A stretch of 34,851 nucleotides of DNA from a bacterium (GCA_021790935.1 JAJYFL010000018.1:1-34851), one strand, 5' to 3'. Counted from the first letter of the stretch, positions 1 to 8,752 are shown. Numbers and translations: made by a program. The notes: generated by a model from the letters alone, not told the origin.

Positions 1-1
1 T

Positions 2-2020
2 CCCGGCGCCTTCGGCAAACCGGTTTGGATCGACGCCTCCCACGTCCTCGTGGCCGGTGCGAATGCCGATGCATTCCTCGTAGTCGACGTAGCGCGGCGC
101 ACCGTGCGCGAGCATCGCATCGCCGCCGGCGCGTGGCCGGACGCGGTTGCGATCGCACCGAATCACGCTTTCGTCGCCGCATCCGACGACGGAGACGGCA
201 CCATCACGCTTGCCGCGTATCCGTCGTTCGGCGACCGGCGCTCGATCGCCGTCGGCCCGCATCCCGGCGACGTGCTCTTCTCGCGCAACGGGGCGACGCT
301 CTACGTTGCGATGCGCGGCGCGCGCACGGTCAAAGCGATCGACGTGGCGACCGGCACCGCGAGCGCGATTGCGGTCGGCTTGCATCCAAGCGCGTTGGCG
401 CTCTCCGGCGACGGTTCGCGTTTGTACGTGGCCGAAAGCGACGACGACGCGGTCGGCGCGATCGACACGCGAACGAACCGCCGCATTGCCGATATTGCCG
501 TGGGGCTGCACGACGGGCGCCTCTCCGGGTACGGCGCCTCACCCAACGCGCTCTGGATCGGCTCGTGGCCGAACTCGCCGCTGTTCGCGAGTCTGGGTGC
601 CGAAAACGCCATCGCCGTGATCCGCAACGATCGTGTGGTCGAGCGTATTCCGACCGGCTGGTATCCCACCGGCGTCGCGCTCGGCCGCGGCGACACGCTC
701 TTCGTCAGCGACGGCAAGGGCGAAGGCATGCGAGCGAATCCGCAGTTCAATCCATACCTGCACCGCAACGCCGAATACGTCGCAACCACGCTGTACGGCT
801 CCGTGCGTGCCATTCCGCTGGGCGTCTGGCGGCACGCGCGCGCGCAAACCGCAGACGTCGTCGCGGCGGAGATGCCCACGTGGCATGCGCCTGCGATCTC
901 TCGCACCGTCGTCCGCCCGCACGGGCCGATTCGCCACGTCATCTACGTCATCAAAGAGAATCGTTCGTACGACCAGGTGCTCGGCGATCTGCGCGGCGCA
1001 GACGGCGATCCGCACCTGGTATGGTTTGGCGAGAACGTCACTCCAAATCAACATGCGATCGCTCGCCGCTTCGGCATCTTGGATCGTGCCTTCACGAACT
1101 CCCAGGTGAGCGCCGACGGCCACAACTGGACCGACGCCGCAATCGCAAACGATTACGTCGAACGCTTCTGGCCGGTGAACTACGCCGGGCGCAGGCGCCT
1201 GTACGATTTCCAGGACGGTCTCGCCCCGGACGTACCGCACGCCGGTTACCTGTGGGATGCCGCGCGGCGCGCAGGCATCACGTACCGCGACTACGGTGAA
1301 GACGTCATCACGCCTAAGGGGCTCGCCGGTCCGGCTACCACCGACATGGCCGGGCTCGCCGGCCACTTCGACCCGCGGTACTACGGCTGGAGTTTAAAGT
1401 ACTCCGACCGGCTGCGGCTGGCCGAATGGCTGCGCGAGTTCGACGCATACGCCGCTAACGGCGGCCTGCCGCAACTCGAGATCGTCTATCTCCCCAACGA
1501 TCACACCGCAGGCACCGATCCCGGAGCGCCTACGCCGCAAGCCTACGTTGCGACGAACGACTGGTGCCTCGGCCGCCTCGTCGACGCGGTCTCGCATTCC
1601 CGCTACTGGAAGTCGACAGCCATATTCTCGGTGGAGGACGACGCACAAGACGGCCCCGATCACGTGAGCGACCAGCGCTCGACGTTCTATGTTGCGAGCC
1701 CGTACGCCAAACCGGGCGTTCATCACGACGACTACTCGACGGCCGGCGTTCTGCACACGATCGAGTTGATTCTCGGCATTGCGCCGATGACGATCTACGA
1801 TGCGACGGCGCGCCCGCTCTATGCAGCGTTCGGCATGCGCGCAGATCTGCGCCCCTTCGACGCTCTTCGCCCTCGAATCGATCTGCGAGCGGTAAACGCG
1901 CGGACCGCCTACGATGCCGCCGTCAGCGCACGCCTAGACTGGAACCGGCCCGATGCGGTCGATCCCGCACTACTGAACCGGATCCTCGCGCATGCCGCCG
2001 GCAAGGGCCGCGTTCGATGA
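2..2020 (+). CDS. YncE-like beta-propeller / phosphoesterase (alkaline phosphatase superfamily), 5' partial
   Basis: The frame is open to the left edge of the window, so the N-terminus is missing; an internal GTG at position 50 is not the start because the frame continues upstream with propeller-like sequence. The first ~280 residues consist of repeats of the YVTN/YncE kind (for example HPGDVLFSRNGATLYVA and HPSALALSGDGSRLYVA). The second half looks like the phosphoesterase family (PF04185 type): HVIYVIKENRSYDQVLGDL near the start of the domain, then AFTNSQVSADGHNW, and near the end IFSVEDDAQDGPDHVSDQRS, which carry the Asp/His/Asn residues expected for metal binding. Proteins of this architecture are usually annotated as bifunctional YncE family/alkaline phosphatase family proteins and are commonly exported. 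The substrate is unknown. It overlaps the next gene by ATGA, so it probably heads a small operon. Confidence 0.85.
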   Translation, partial: PGAFGKPVWIDASHVLVAGANADAFLVVDVARRTVREHRIAAGAWPDAVAIAPNHAFVAASDDGDGTITLAAYPSFGDRRSIAVGPHPGDVLFSRNGATLYVAMRGARTVKAIDVATGTASAIAVGLHPSALALSGDGSRLYVAESDDDAVGAIDTRTNRRIADIAVGLHDGRLSGYGASPNALWIGSWPNSPLFASLGAENAIAVIRNDRVVERIPTGWYPTGVALGRGDTLFVSDGKGEGMRANPQFNPYLHRNAEYVATTLYGSVRAIPLGVWRHARAQTADVVAAEMPTWHAPAISRTVVRPHGPIRHVIYVIKENRSYDQVLGDLRGADGDPHLVWFGENVTPNQHAIARRFGILDRAFTNSQVSADGHNWTDAAIANDYVERFWPVNYAGRRRLYDFQDGLAPDVPHAGYLWDAARRAGITYRDYGEDVITPKGLAGPATTDMAGLAGHFDPRYYGWSLKYSDRLRLAEWLREFDAYAANGGLPQLEIVYLPNDHTAGTDPGAPTPQAYVATNDWCLGRLVDAVSHSRYWKSTAIFSVEDDAQDGPDHVSDQRSTFYVASPYAKPGVHHDDYSTAGVLHTIELILGIAPMTIYDATARPLYAAFGMRADLRPFDALRPRIDLRAVNARTAYDAAVSARLDWNRPDAVDPALLNRILAHAAGKGRVR

Positions 2021-2373
2021 GGCGTGCTCTCGCCATCGCCGCCGCGATCTGCGTTACCCTCGTCGGCATCGCCGTGCTGCTCGCCGGAGTCGTCTCGCGC
2101 GCGCCGCAACGTTTACGCGCGGCCGCACCGCCGATAGAAGCGCGCTCCCCGGACGGTTCGCTGCTCGCCATCGTTCGCAGCTCGGACGCGTCGATACGCC
2201 TGATCGATGCGCACACCAACGCGATAGTAAGGATCGTTCACCTCGGGGACCGCATCAAACGCCTTTGGTTTTCACCGCACGGCCGGCACCTGTACGCACG
2301 CGTGCGCGACGACGCACGCGTCCGCGAGATCGCGGTACGCAGCGGCGCCATCTTCGTCTTGGGCGAACGATGA
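2017..2373 (+). CDS. small membrane-anchored protein with a propeller-like segment
   Basis: 118 codons. The ATG overlaps the stop of the preceding gene (ATGA). Residues about 4-26 form one hydrophobic segment (AIAAAICVTLVGIAVLLAGV) after two arginines, suggesting a signal anchor. The rest has the look of one or two beta-propeller blades (RSPDGSLLAIVRS, then DAHTNAIVRIVHLGDRIKRL and FSPHGRHLYARVRDDARVR), similar in style to the upstream YncE-like half. It is much too short for a complete propeller. It may be an accessory or a decayed duplicate of the upstream propeller; no specific function is recognised. It is coupled to the next gene by ATGA. Confidence 0.65.
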   Translation: MRRALAIAAAICVTLVGIAVLLAGVVSRAPQRLRAAAPPIEARSPDGSLLAIVRSSDASIRLIDAHTNAIVRIVHLGDRIKRLWFSPHGRHLYARVRDDARVREIAVRSGAIFVLGER

Positions 2374-3110
2374 GCGGGTGGGTCGTAGCCGGCACGACGT
2401 TTCTCGCGTCCGGACTCGAATTCGTAGAGGCCGCGACGATCGTCATGGCGGTAGGCTACACGCAGGGCTGGCGCGCCGCTTTCGGCGGTGCGTTGTGGGC
2501 ACTCGCGGCACTGGCCGCTATCGTCCTCGCTTTCGGACCTGCGCTCGTGAAGTTCGTACCGCTCCCGCTGCTCAAAATCGTTATCGGCCTCTTCCTCGTT
2601 CTCTTCGGTTACACGTGGCTGCGCAAGGCGATCTGGCGCTTTGCGGGACGCAAAGCGACGCACGACGAGAACGCCATCTTCGCGCACGAAGTTGAGGAGC
2701 TGCGCTCCCAAGCGCACGAGCGCGACGCCCAAAAGGTCGGCTTCGTCACCGCATTCAACGGCGTCTTGCTGGAGGGCTTGGAGGTCGCCGTCATCGTCAT
2801 CACCTTCGCCGCCGTGCGACCCGACGCGATCGGATGGGGCGTCGGCGGCGCGGCGGTCGCGGCGGCACTGGTCGTGCTGGCCGCCTTTCTCCTGCGTAAA
2901 CCCTTCGCACGCGTACCGGAAAACGCCATGGGATTCATCGTCGGCACGATGCTGCTCTCGTTCGGTACGTTTTGGAGCGGCGATGGCCTCGGTATCGCGT
3001 GGTGGAACGGCGAGGCGACGCTCCTGTGGATCGTCGCCGCCTATCTCGCTGCCGCCGGTCTGCTCGTCGCCCTGCTTCGAGCGCCCCACGTGGCGGAGAC
3101 GCCATCGTGA
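2370..3110 (+). CDS. multi-pass membrane protein with a two-fold LExxE repeat (COG4280-like)
   Basis: 246 residues with about seven hydrophobic segments. Two related segments stand out: GLEFVEAATIVMAVG near the N-terminus and LEGLEVAVIVITFAA in the middle, each with a glutamate pair spaced LExxE inside a hydrophobic helix. This resembles the internal duplication and acidic motif of small cation transporters, and superficially the RExxE motif of FTR1 iron permeases, but it is not an FTR1 protein by length or overall pattern. It resembles the uncharacterised COG4280 membrane proteins. A charged loop between the halves (residues roughly 95-125) is predicted to be cytoplasmic. Starts at ATG 2370, overlapping the upstream stop, and ends in a GTGA overlap with the next gene. 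Confidence 0.65.
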   Translation: MSGWVVAGTTFLASGLEFVEAATIVMAVGYTQGWRAAFGGALWALAALAAIVLAFGPALVKFVPLPLLKIVIGLFLVLFGYTWLRKAIWRFAGRKATHDENAIFAHEVEELRSQAHERDAQKVGFVTAFNGVLLEGLEVAVIVITFAAVRPDAIGWGVGGAAVAAALVVLAAFLLRKPFARVPENAMGFIVGTMLLSFGTFWSGDGLGIAWWNGEATLLWIVAAYLAAAGLLVALLRAPHVAETPS

Positions 3111-3283
3111 AGGGTATCTACAAGTTCGTCGCCGGCAACTCGCGCGTAACGCCGGTGGGATTGGCCGCCGCGGTGGCCGCCGCCGTCTTTCTCCGCGGTC
3201 GAGCCAGTGGCGCATCCGCCGCCGTCTATCTGGCCATCCTCATCGGAACCCTCGTGGTGGCCGCCCTGGAAAAGCCGCAATAG
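3107..3283 (+). CDS. small hydrophobic membrane protein (58 aa)
   Basis: Starts at GTG 3107 inside the stop of the preceding gene (GTGA), which argues for translational coupling. It has two short hydrophobic segments (PVGLAAAVAAAVFL and AAVYLAILIGTLVVAAL) separated by RGRASG, giving a helical hairpin topology. No family is recognised. Its stop lies 8 bases before the formate dehydrogenase start, so the membrane-protein genes and the dehydrogenase may share one transcript. Confidence 0.6.
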   Translation: MKGIYKFVAGNSRVTPVGLAAAVAAAVFLRGRASGASAAVYLAILIGTLVVAALEKPQ

Positions 3284-3291
3284 CCCGTGGC

Positions 3292-5196
3292 ATGCGCGCC
3301 GTGAAACCATACGTTCGGCTTACGCATCCGCTGGTGCGGGATGGCGAGGGCTTGCGCCGCGCATCGTGGGACGAGGCGCTCGCTCGCGCCGCCGATGCGC
3401 TGCGCTCGGCGCGCGAGCGCGGCGCGACCGGAACCTATGGAATGTTCAGCTGCTCCAAGGCCACCAACGAGATGAATTACGTTGCCCAGAAATTCACGCG
3501 CTCCGTGATGGGCAGCAACAACGTCGACAGCTGCAACCGAACTTGACACGCTCCGAGCGTCGTCGGTCTGACGGCGGTCTTCGGCGCGGGCGGCGGGACG
3601 AGCTCCTACGAGGAGATCGAGAACACCGATACGATCGTACTCTGGGGATCCAACGCGCGCGAAACGCATCCGATATTCTTCCATCGCGTCCTTAAAGCGA
3701 TCCGAAAGGGCGCGAAGCTCTACGTCGTCGACCCGCGCCGCACGAGCAGCGCGCGATGGGCCGATCTGTGGCTGGCTCTGGACGTAGGTTCCGATATCGC
3801 GCTCGCGAACGCAGCCGGGCGCGAGATTCTCGCGGCCGGCCTAGAAAACCGCACCTTCATCGAGCGCGCCACGAGCGGCATCGAGGAGTACCGGGAGAGC
3901 GTGGAACCGTACACGCTCGCTCGTGCGCAACGGATCACCGGCGTGCCCGCCGAGACGATCCGCTCGTTCGCGCATGCCTACGCGCGGGCCGAACGGGCCG
4001 AGCTCTGCTGGACGCTCGGCATCACCGAGCACCACAACGCGGTCGATAACGTGCGGGCACTCATCAATCTAGCCCTGCTTACCGGACACGTCGGGCGCTA
4101 CGGTTCGGGGCTCTGCCCGCTGCGCGGTCAAAACAACGTCCAGGGCGGCGGCGACATGGGTGCGATTCCCGACAGGTACCCGAGCGGCCGGGAGGTCGTC
4201 GATCCGCGCGCGCGGGCGGCGTTCGAGCGAGCCTGGGGCGTACGCCTGCCTGCGGAGCGCGGCTGGAATCTCTCGAAGATGTTCGAGGCGATGGAGCGCG
4301 GCGATCTCGATACGCTCTACGTGATCGGTGAAAACCCCGCTCAGTCCGACCCAGACCAAGAACGCGTGCTGCGGCTCCTACGCGGCCTAAAATCTCTGAT
4401 CGTCCAGGATATCTTCCTTACGAAAACCGGCGAGCTCGCGGACGTCGTATTCCCGGCGACCGCATCCTGGTGCGAATCGGAGGGGACGGTCACCAACAGC
4501 GAGCGGCGCGTGCAGCGCGTGCGGAAAGCGCTCGAGCCGCCAGGCGAAGCGCGCGACGATATCGCCATACTCTGCGATCTGGCACGGCGCCTCGGCTGCT
4601 CCTGGCCGGCGCTCTCACCGCAAGAAGCGTGGAACGAATGCCGGAGCCTCTCCCCGTGGCACGCCGGCATGAGTTACGCGCGGCTCGAGGAGGCGGGCGG
4701 TCTGCAGTGGCCCTGCTACGACGAGCAGCATCCCGGCGAGCTCTACCTGCACGGCCGCCTTTGGGAGCGGCCCGTGCGCGGACCGCGCGCGCCGTTCAAG
4801 GGCGTCGCCCACGAACCGCCGGTCGAAGATCTCGACGAGCGTTTCCCGATTCGCTTGACCACCGGCCGGCGACTCGATTCGTTCAATACGGGCGTGCAGA
4901 GCAGCGGATACGCCTCGCCTTTGCGGCGCGGGGAGACGGTCGACGTCTCACCCGAAGACGCGCGCAGCTACGACCTGAGCGAGGGAGAGTTTGTGCGGCT
5001 GAGCTCGCGCCGCGGTTGCGTCGTCGCTCCGGTGCACGTCGATCCCGGTTTGAGAGCCGGCCTGGTCTTCATGACGTTCCATTTCAGCGACGACGTCTCC
5101 ACCAATCTGCTGACGATCGATGCGACCGACCCGCAGTCCGGCACGGCCGAGTTCAAAGCCGCGGCGGTGCGCATCGATAAAGTCGCAACGGTGTAG
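3292..5196 (+). CDS. fdhA: formate dehydrogenase catalytic subunit, selenocysteine-containing, lacking its N-terminal [4Fe-4S] domain
   Basis: Molybdopterin/tungstopterin-dependent oxidation of formate to CO2 (or the reverse). The frame runs from ATG 3292 to TAG 5196 through one in-frame TGA at 3544-3546. The flanking residues SCNRT-U-HAPSVVGL match the formate dehydrogenase active site (in E. coli FdhF, RV-U-HGPSVAGL), so TGA is read as Sec85. The conserved active-site His follows directly, and WGSNARETHP supplies the pterin-binding region. After it come the molybdopterin oxidoreductase body, PLRGQNNVQGGGDMG, and a C-terminal dinucleotide-binding domain (RLTTGRRLDSFNTGVQS). Total 634 residues. 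The usual N-terminal [4Fe-4S] domain (about 55 residues) is absent; the protein begins at the linker THPLVRDGEGLRRASWDEAL. The missing domain is at the end of the gene at 6987-7871. Reading TGA as a stop would leave an 84-residue stub and no start for the rest. First gene of a four-gene operon. Confidence 0.9.
3544..3584 (+). promoter_or_regulatory. UGA selenocysteine codon plus bacterial SECIS-like hairpin
   Basis: Directly after TGA 3544-3546 the coding sequence folds into a hairpin: upper stem CGTCGTC (3558-3564) with GACGGCG (3570-3576), including one G-U pair, around the loop GGTCT (3565-3569). A lower stem of CCGAG (3553-3557) pairs with TTCGG (3580-3584) across a small bulge. The E. 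coli fdhF SECIS also carries GGUCU in its apical loop, and by my count the loop sits 18 bases after UGA in both. Such hairpins recruit SelB with Sec-tRNA. The pairing is seen by eye; no folding energy was computed. Confidence 0.8.
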
Positions 5197-5208
5197 GTGA
5201 AGGGCGCG

Positions 5209-6987
5209 ATGGACATCCATTACACGGCGGCTGTCGCAACGCCGATCGAACGCGCGGCGGTCGATGCCGCGTTGGGCGCACGCGAAAACGCACGCGACCT
5301 GCTGCTTCCCGCGCTACACGCGATCCAAGATCGCGTCGGCTGGATCGGTGAAGGCGCCCTCAACTATCTCTGCCAGCGCCTCTGCATTCCGCCTGCGGAA
5401 GCATACGGCGTCGCTACGTTCTACGCCCATCTCTCGACCACGCGGCAGCCGCCGGTAGTCGTCCGCGCGTGCGACGACATCGCGTGCCTGGCCAACGGAG
5501 CCGATGCCGTATGTGCGGAGTTGGAGCGCGCATTCGGAGCGCCGGGAACGCCGTCTGCGAACGGCCGCGTTACGTGGCGGCGCAGCCCGTGCTTGGGATT
5601 GTGCGATCGGGCGCCGGCGGTGCTGCTTACCCAAGCCGGCGAACTTCCCGAGCGGTACGCGCTCGCACCGGCTACGCCGCAGGATGCGGTGGCCGCAGCG
5701 CGCGGGGCCGTTCCGCAGAGAGAGTCGCTGCCGCATATCGGCGGGGTGCCCTCGCGGCTACTGCGCCGCGTCGGCCGGGTCGATCCGGAGAGTTTGGACG
5801 ACTACCGCGCGAGCGGCGGTTACCTCGCGCTCCGGCGCGCGATCGAACTCGGTGCCGAAGGCGTGCTCCGCGAGATATCGGCATCGAATCTCCTCGGGCG
5901 TGGCGGTGCGGCTTTCCCAACCGGCCGAAAGATGGAAGCGGTGGCCCACGCGGCCGCGCGGCCGCACTACGTCGCGTGCAACGCGGACGAATCGGAGCCC
6001 GGGACGTTCAAGGACCGCGTGCTGCTGGAGCACGATCCGTTCGCCGTGCTGGAGGCGCTGACGATCGCCGCCTATGCGACCGGTTGCGAACGCGGTTACA
6101 TCTACGTGCGGGGAGAGTATCCGCTCGCGCTGCGCCGTATGCAAAACGCTGCCGATCGGGCGCGCGAACGCGGTCTGCTCGGCGGCAACGTCATGGGCAA
6201 AGGCTTTCGTTTCGACATCGAACTGCGGCGTGGCGCCGGTGCGTATATCTGCGGCGAAGAGACCGCACTCTTCAATTCGATCGAAGGCAAGCGTGGAGAA
6301 CCGCGCAACAAACCGCCGTTCCCGGCGCAGGCCGGACTCTTCGGAAAGCCGACGCTCGTGAACAACGTCGAAACGCTCGCGTGCCTGCCGCACGTGCTGC
6401 TCGAAGGCGGCGACGTTTTCGCCGCGACCGGTACGCCGGGGTCGAGCGGACCGAAGCTCTTTTGCGTCTCCGGCACCGTCGAGCGGCCGGGACTCTACGA
6501 GATGCCTTTCGGCACCACGCTCGGGGAACTCGTTGCGGCGGCAGGCGGCATGCGCGGCGGCCATAAAGCTCGCGCGATCCTCCTGGGCGGCGCGGCCGGC
6601 TCGTTCGTCGACCCGGAAGCCCTCGACCTCCCGCTAACCTTTGAAGGCGCACGGGCGGCGGGCGCCACGATCGGCTCGGGCGCCGTCGTGGTCTTCGACG
6701 AGACGATCGACTTGGTTCGCATTCTGCGCCGTATCGCCGAATTTTTTCGCGAAGAGTCGTGCGGCCAGTGCGTACCGTGCCGCGTCGGAACGGTCCGCCA
6801 AGAGGAGGCGCTCGCGCGGCTCGCGAGCGGTAGCGGCACGAACGGTTGCGCGGCCGATGCCGCGCTCCTCGACGAGATCGCGCGAGCGATGCGCGATGCC
6901 TCGATATGCGGGCTTGGACAGACCGCCGCAAACGCGATCCAATCCGCGCTCACCCTACACCTGCTCGCTAATGGACCGAACCCATAA
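5209..6987 (+). CDS. fdhB: formate dehydrogenase NAD-binding subunit, NuoE-NuoF fusion
   Basis: 592 residues from ATG 5209; the GTG at 5197 directly after the upstream stop is possible but lacks a good ribosome site, while GTGAAGG precedes the ATG. Residues 1-155 form a thioredoxin-like [2Fe-2S] NuoE domain with C88, C93, C128 and C132 (C-x4-C, C-x3-C). The rest is NuoF-like: the FMN/NAD region GRGGAAFPTGRKMEA and NADESEPGTFKDR, then RRGAGAYICGEETAL, and a C-terminal [4Fe-4S] site with C518, C521, C524 and C567. It passes electrons between the iron-sulfur chain and NAD(H), as in soluble NAD-dependent formate dehydrogenases and complex I. Separate NuoE and NuoF are usual; fusions occur in formate dehydrogenase and hydrogenase operons. 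It follows the catalytic gene by 12 bases and overlaps the next gene (TAATG). Confidence 0.92.
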   Translation: MDIHYTAAVATPIERAAVDAALGARENARDLLLPALHAIQDRVGWIGEGALNYLCQRLCIPPAEAYGVATFYAHLSTTRQPPVVVRACDDIACLANGADAVCAELERAFGAPGTPSANGRVTWRRSPCLGLCDRAPAVLLTQAGELPERYALAPATPQDAVAAARGAVPQRESLPHIGGVPSRLLRRVGRVDPESLDDYRASGGYLALRRAIELGAEGVLREISASNLLGRGGAAFPTGRKMEAVAHAAARPHYVACNADESEPGTFKDRVLLEHDPFAVLEALTIAAYATGCERGYIYVRGEYPLALRRMQNAADRARERGLLGGNVMGKGFRFDIELRRGAGAYICGEETALFNSIEGKRGEPRNKPPFPAQAGLFGKPTLVNNVETLACLPHVLLEGGDVFAATGTPGSSGPKLFCVSGTVERPGLYEMPFGTTLGELVAAAGGMRGGHKARAILLGGAAGSFVDPEALDLPLTFEGARAAGATIGSGAVVVFDETIDLVRILRRIAEFFREESCGQCVPCRVGTVRQEEALARLASGSGTNGCAADAALLDEIARAMRDASICGLGQTAANAIQSALTLHLLANGPNP

Positions 6988-7871
6988 TGAGCGAGTTTCA
7001 CCCACTCTCCGCCGCCAGCCCAACCCGCACCATCGAACTGACGATCGACGATCGCCCCGTGCGCGTACCCGAAGGCGCGACGCTGCTCGAAGCCTGCAGC
7101 GGCGCGGGCATCGAGACGCCGACGCTCTGTTATCTCAGCTCGCTTACGCCCGCCAACGCATGCCGCCTTTGCGTCGTCGAACTCGAGGGCTCGCGCGCGC
7201 TCGTTCCGGCGTGTTCGCGGACCGCCGAGGAGGCGATGGTCGTGCACACCGATAGCGAGCGCGTGCGCCACAGCCGTAAGATGGTACTGGAGTTTCTCGC
7301 TTCGGCGGTCGATCTCGCCGTCGCCCCGGATCTCGCCGGATATATGGAACGTTACGGTGCCGACGCGGGACGCTACGGCGCGTCGGCTCGTACGGCCGCG
7401 CAGCCGGTAAGAATCGACAACGGGCTCTACGTTCGCGATTACTCGAAGTGCGTTCTCTGCTACAGGTGCGTCGAGGCCTGCGGAACCGACGCCCAAAACA
7501 CCTTTGCCATCGCAGTCGCCGGCCGCGGATTCGGCACCGGTATCGCAACCGAGTTTGAGGTGCCGCTTCCGGACTCGGCATGCGTCTACTGCGGCAATTG
7601 CATCGGCGTCTGCCCGACCGGTGCGCTGATGTTTTCGTCGGAGTACGAAATGCGCCGGGACGGCACGTGGAATGCGAGATCTCAAACGCAGACCGACACG
7701 ATCTGTTCGTACTGCGGTGTCGGATGCACGCTGACGCTGCACGTACAGGAAAACCGCATCGTCAAGGTAACCTCGCCGGCCGATAGAGGCGTTGCGGATG
7801 GTTCCTTGTGCGTAAAGGGTCGCTTCGGCAGCGCGTACGTTCAGCGCCGCGAAGACGATCCGGTGCGTTGA
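6987..7871 (+). CDS. formate dehydrogenase iron-sulfur subunit (ferredoxin-like, includes the detached [4Fe-4S] domain of the catalytic subunit)
   Basis: 294 residues. In order: a NuoG-like [2Fe-2S] ferredoxin domain (C48, C59, C62, C76); a segment where a His-Cys [4Fe-4S] site normally sits but no cysteine remains (SRKMVLEFLASAVDLAVAPD); a two-cluster ferredoxin domain (C155, C158, C161, C165 and C199, C202, C205, C209); and a C-terminal molybdopterin oxidoreductase [4Fe-4S] domain (C240, C243, C247, C275; CSYCGVGC and LCVKGRFG). That last domain is normally the N-terminus of the formate dehydrogenase catalytic chain. The protein stops just after KGRFGSAYVQRREDDPVR, at the linker where the product of 3292-5196 begins. 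The two polypeptides together therefore make one conventional FdhA, with the C-terminal part encoded first. It is expected to wire the active site to the NuoEF fusion. Confidence 0.9.
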   Translation: MSEFHPLSAASPTRTIELTIDDRPVRVPEGATLLEACSGAGIETPTLCYLSSLTPANACRLCVVELEGSRALVPACSRTAEEAMVVHTDSERVRHSRKMVLEFLASAVDLAVAPDLAGYMERYGADAGRYGASARTAAQPVRIDNGLYVRDYSKCVLCYRCVEACGTDAQNTFAIAVAGRGFGTGIATEFEVPLPDSACVYCGNCIGVCPTGALMFSSEYEMRRDGTWNARSQTQTDTICSYCGVGCTLTLHVQENRIVKVTSPADRGVADGSLCVKGRFGSAYVQRREDDPVR

Positions 7872-8752
7872 TGCGCCTGGACGAGCGGCCCGGGACCGCG
7901 ACTTCGGTACCCATCGTCGCGTACGATGGCACCGTCGCGCGGCGAACGACCGACGACGTCGCGACCGAAGAACCGCTGGAGATTCGCGTGACCGCGGGAG
8001 GAGAGACGCGCAGTCTTGCTATGACGATGCGAACGCCCGGCAACGACTTCGAACTAGCGGTGGGCTTTCTCTATGCCGAAGGCGTCGTCCGTTCGCTCGA
8101 CGACGTGCGCGAGATATCCTACTGCCTCGATCCCGAGGTCGATCCGGTACAACGCTACAACGTCGTGAACGTCGCGCTCGCGTTTAGGGAGCTGCCCCGC
8201 ATGCAGCCTCTGGAGCGGCACTTTACGATGAACAGCGCGTGCGGCGTCTGCGGCAAGGCAACGATCGATGCGCTTCGAACGGGCCGCGCGCCGCTGGACG
8301 ACGGGTTCGAGATCGAGCTCGAAGCGATCCTCGCAATGCCAGAACGTATGCGATCGGCCCAGCGCGTCTTCGCGAGCACCGGAGGATTGCACGCCGTGAC
8401 GCTCTTCGATCGCTGCGGCGACCTCGTGGCGGTGCGCGAGGACGTCGGCCGCCACAACGCCTTCGACAAGATCGTCGGATGGGGGCTGATGGAAAGGCGC
8501 TTGCCGTTCTCCGATTGTGCCGCACTAGTCAGCGGGCGCGCGAGCTACGAGTTGGTGCAGAAAAGCGTGGCCGCAGGTATCTGCGTGCTTTCGGCAGTCT
8601 CCGCGCCCAGCAGTTTGGCCATAGCGCTAGCTCGCGAATTCAACGTGACGCTGGTCGGCTTCGTGCGCGGTTCGCGCTGCAACGTCTACAGCGCGCCCGC
8701 CCGCGTCAAACCGGCGGGGACCCGATCAGAAACGAGCGCAGAAGAGCGTTAA
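7871..8752 (+). CDS. fdhD: formate dehydrogenase accessory sulfurtransferase FdhD
   Basis: 293 residues from ATG 7871, which overlaps the upstream stop (TGATG). FdhD transfers sulfur from a cysteine desulfurase to the molybdenum/tungsten cofactor and is needed for formate dehydrogenase activity. The family features are clear: EEPLEIRV near the N-terminus, MRTPGNDFELAVGFLYAEG, the redox CxxC in NSACGVCGKA (C124, C127), and REDVGRHNAFDKIVGW. It is the last gene of the formate dehydrogenase operon, and its end overlaps the convergent hydrolase gene by 47 bases. Confidence 0.95.
   Translation: MRLDERPGTATSVPIVAYDGTVARRTTDDVATEEPLEIRVTAGGETRSLAMTMRTPGNDFELAVGFLYAEGVVRSLDDVREISYCLDPEVDPVQRYNVVNVALAFRELPRMQPLERHFTMNSACGVCGKATIDALRTGRAPLDDGFEIELEAILAMPERMRSAQRVFASTGGLHAVTLFDRCGDLVAVREDVGRHNAFDKIVGWGLMERRLPFSDCAALVSGRASYELVQKSVAAGICVLSAVSAPSSLAIALAREFNVTLVGFVRGSRCNVYSAPARVKPAGTRSETSAEER

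Noticed and set aside
2238-3215. 325-codon minus-strand open frame across the membrane protein genes
   Set aside because: Arg/Glu-rich shadow; the plus-strand frames have coherent membrane segments and coupled starts.
3292-5196. fdhA as a pseudogene split by a nonsense mutation
   Set aside because: The TGA is exactly at the Sec/Cys site, homology runs unbroken across it, and a SECIS-like hairpin follows.
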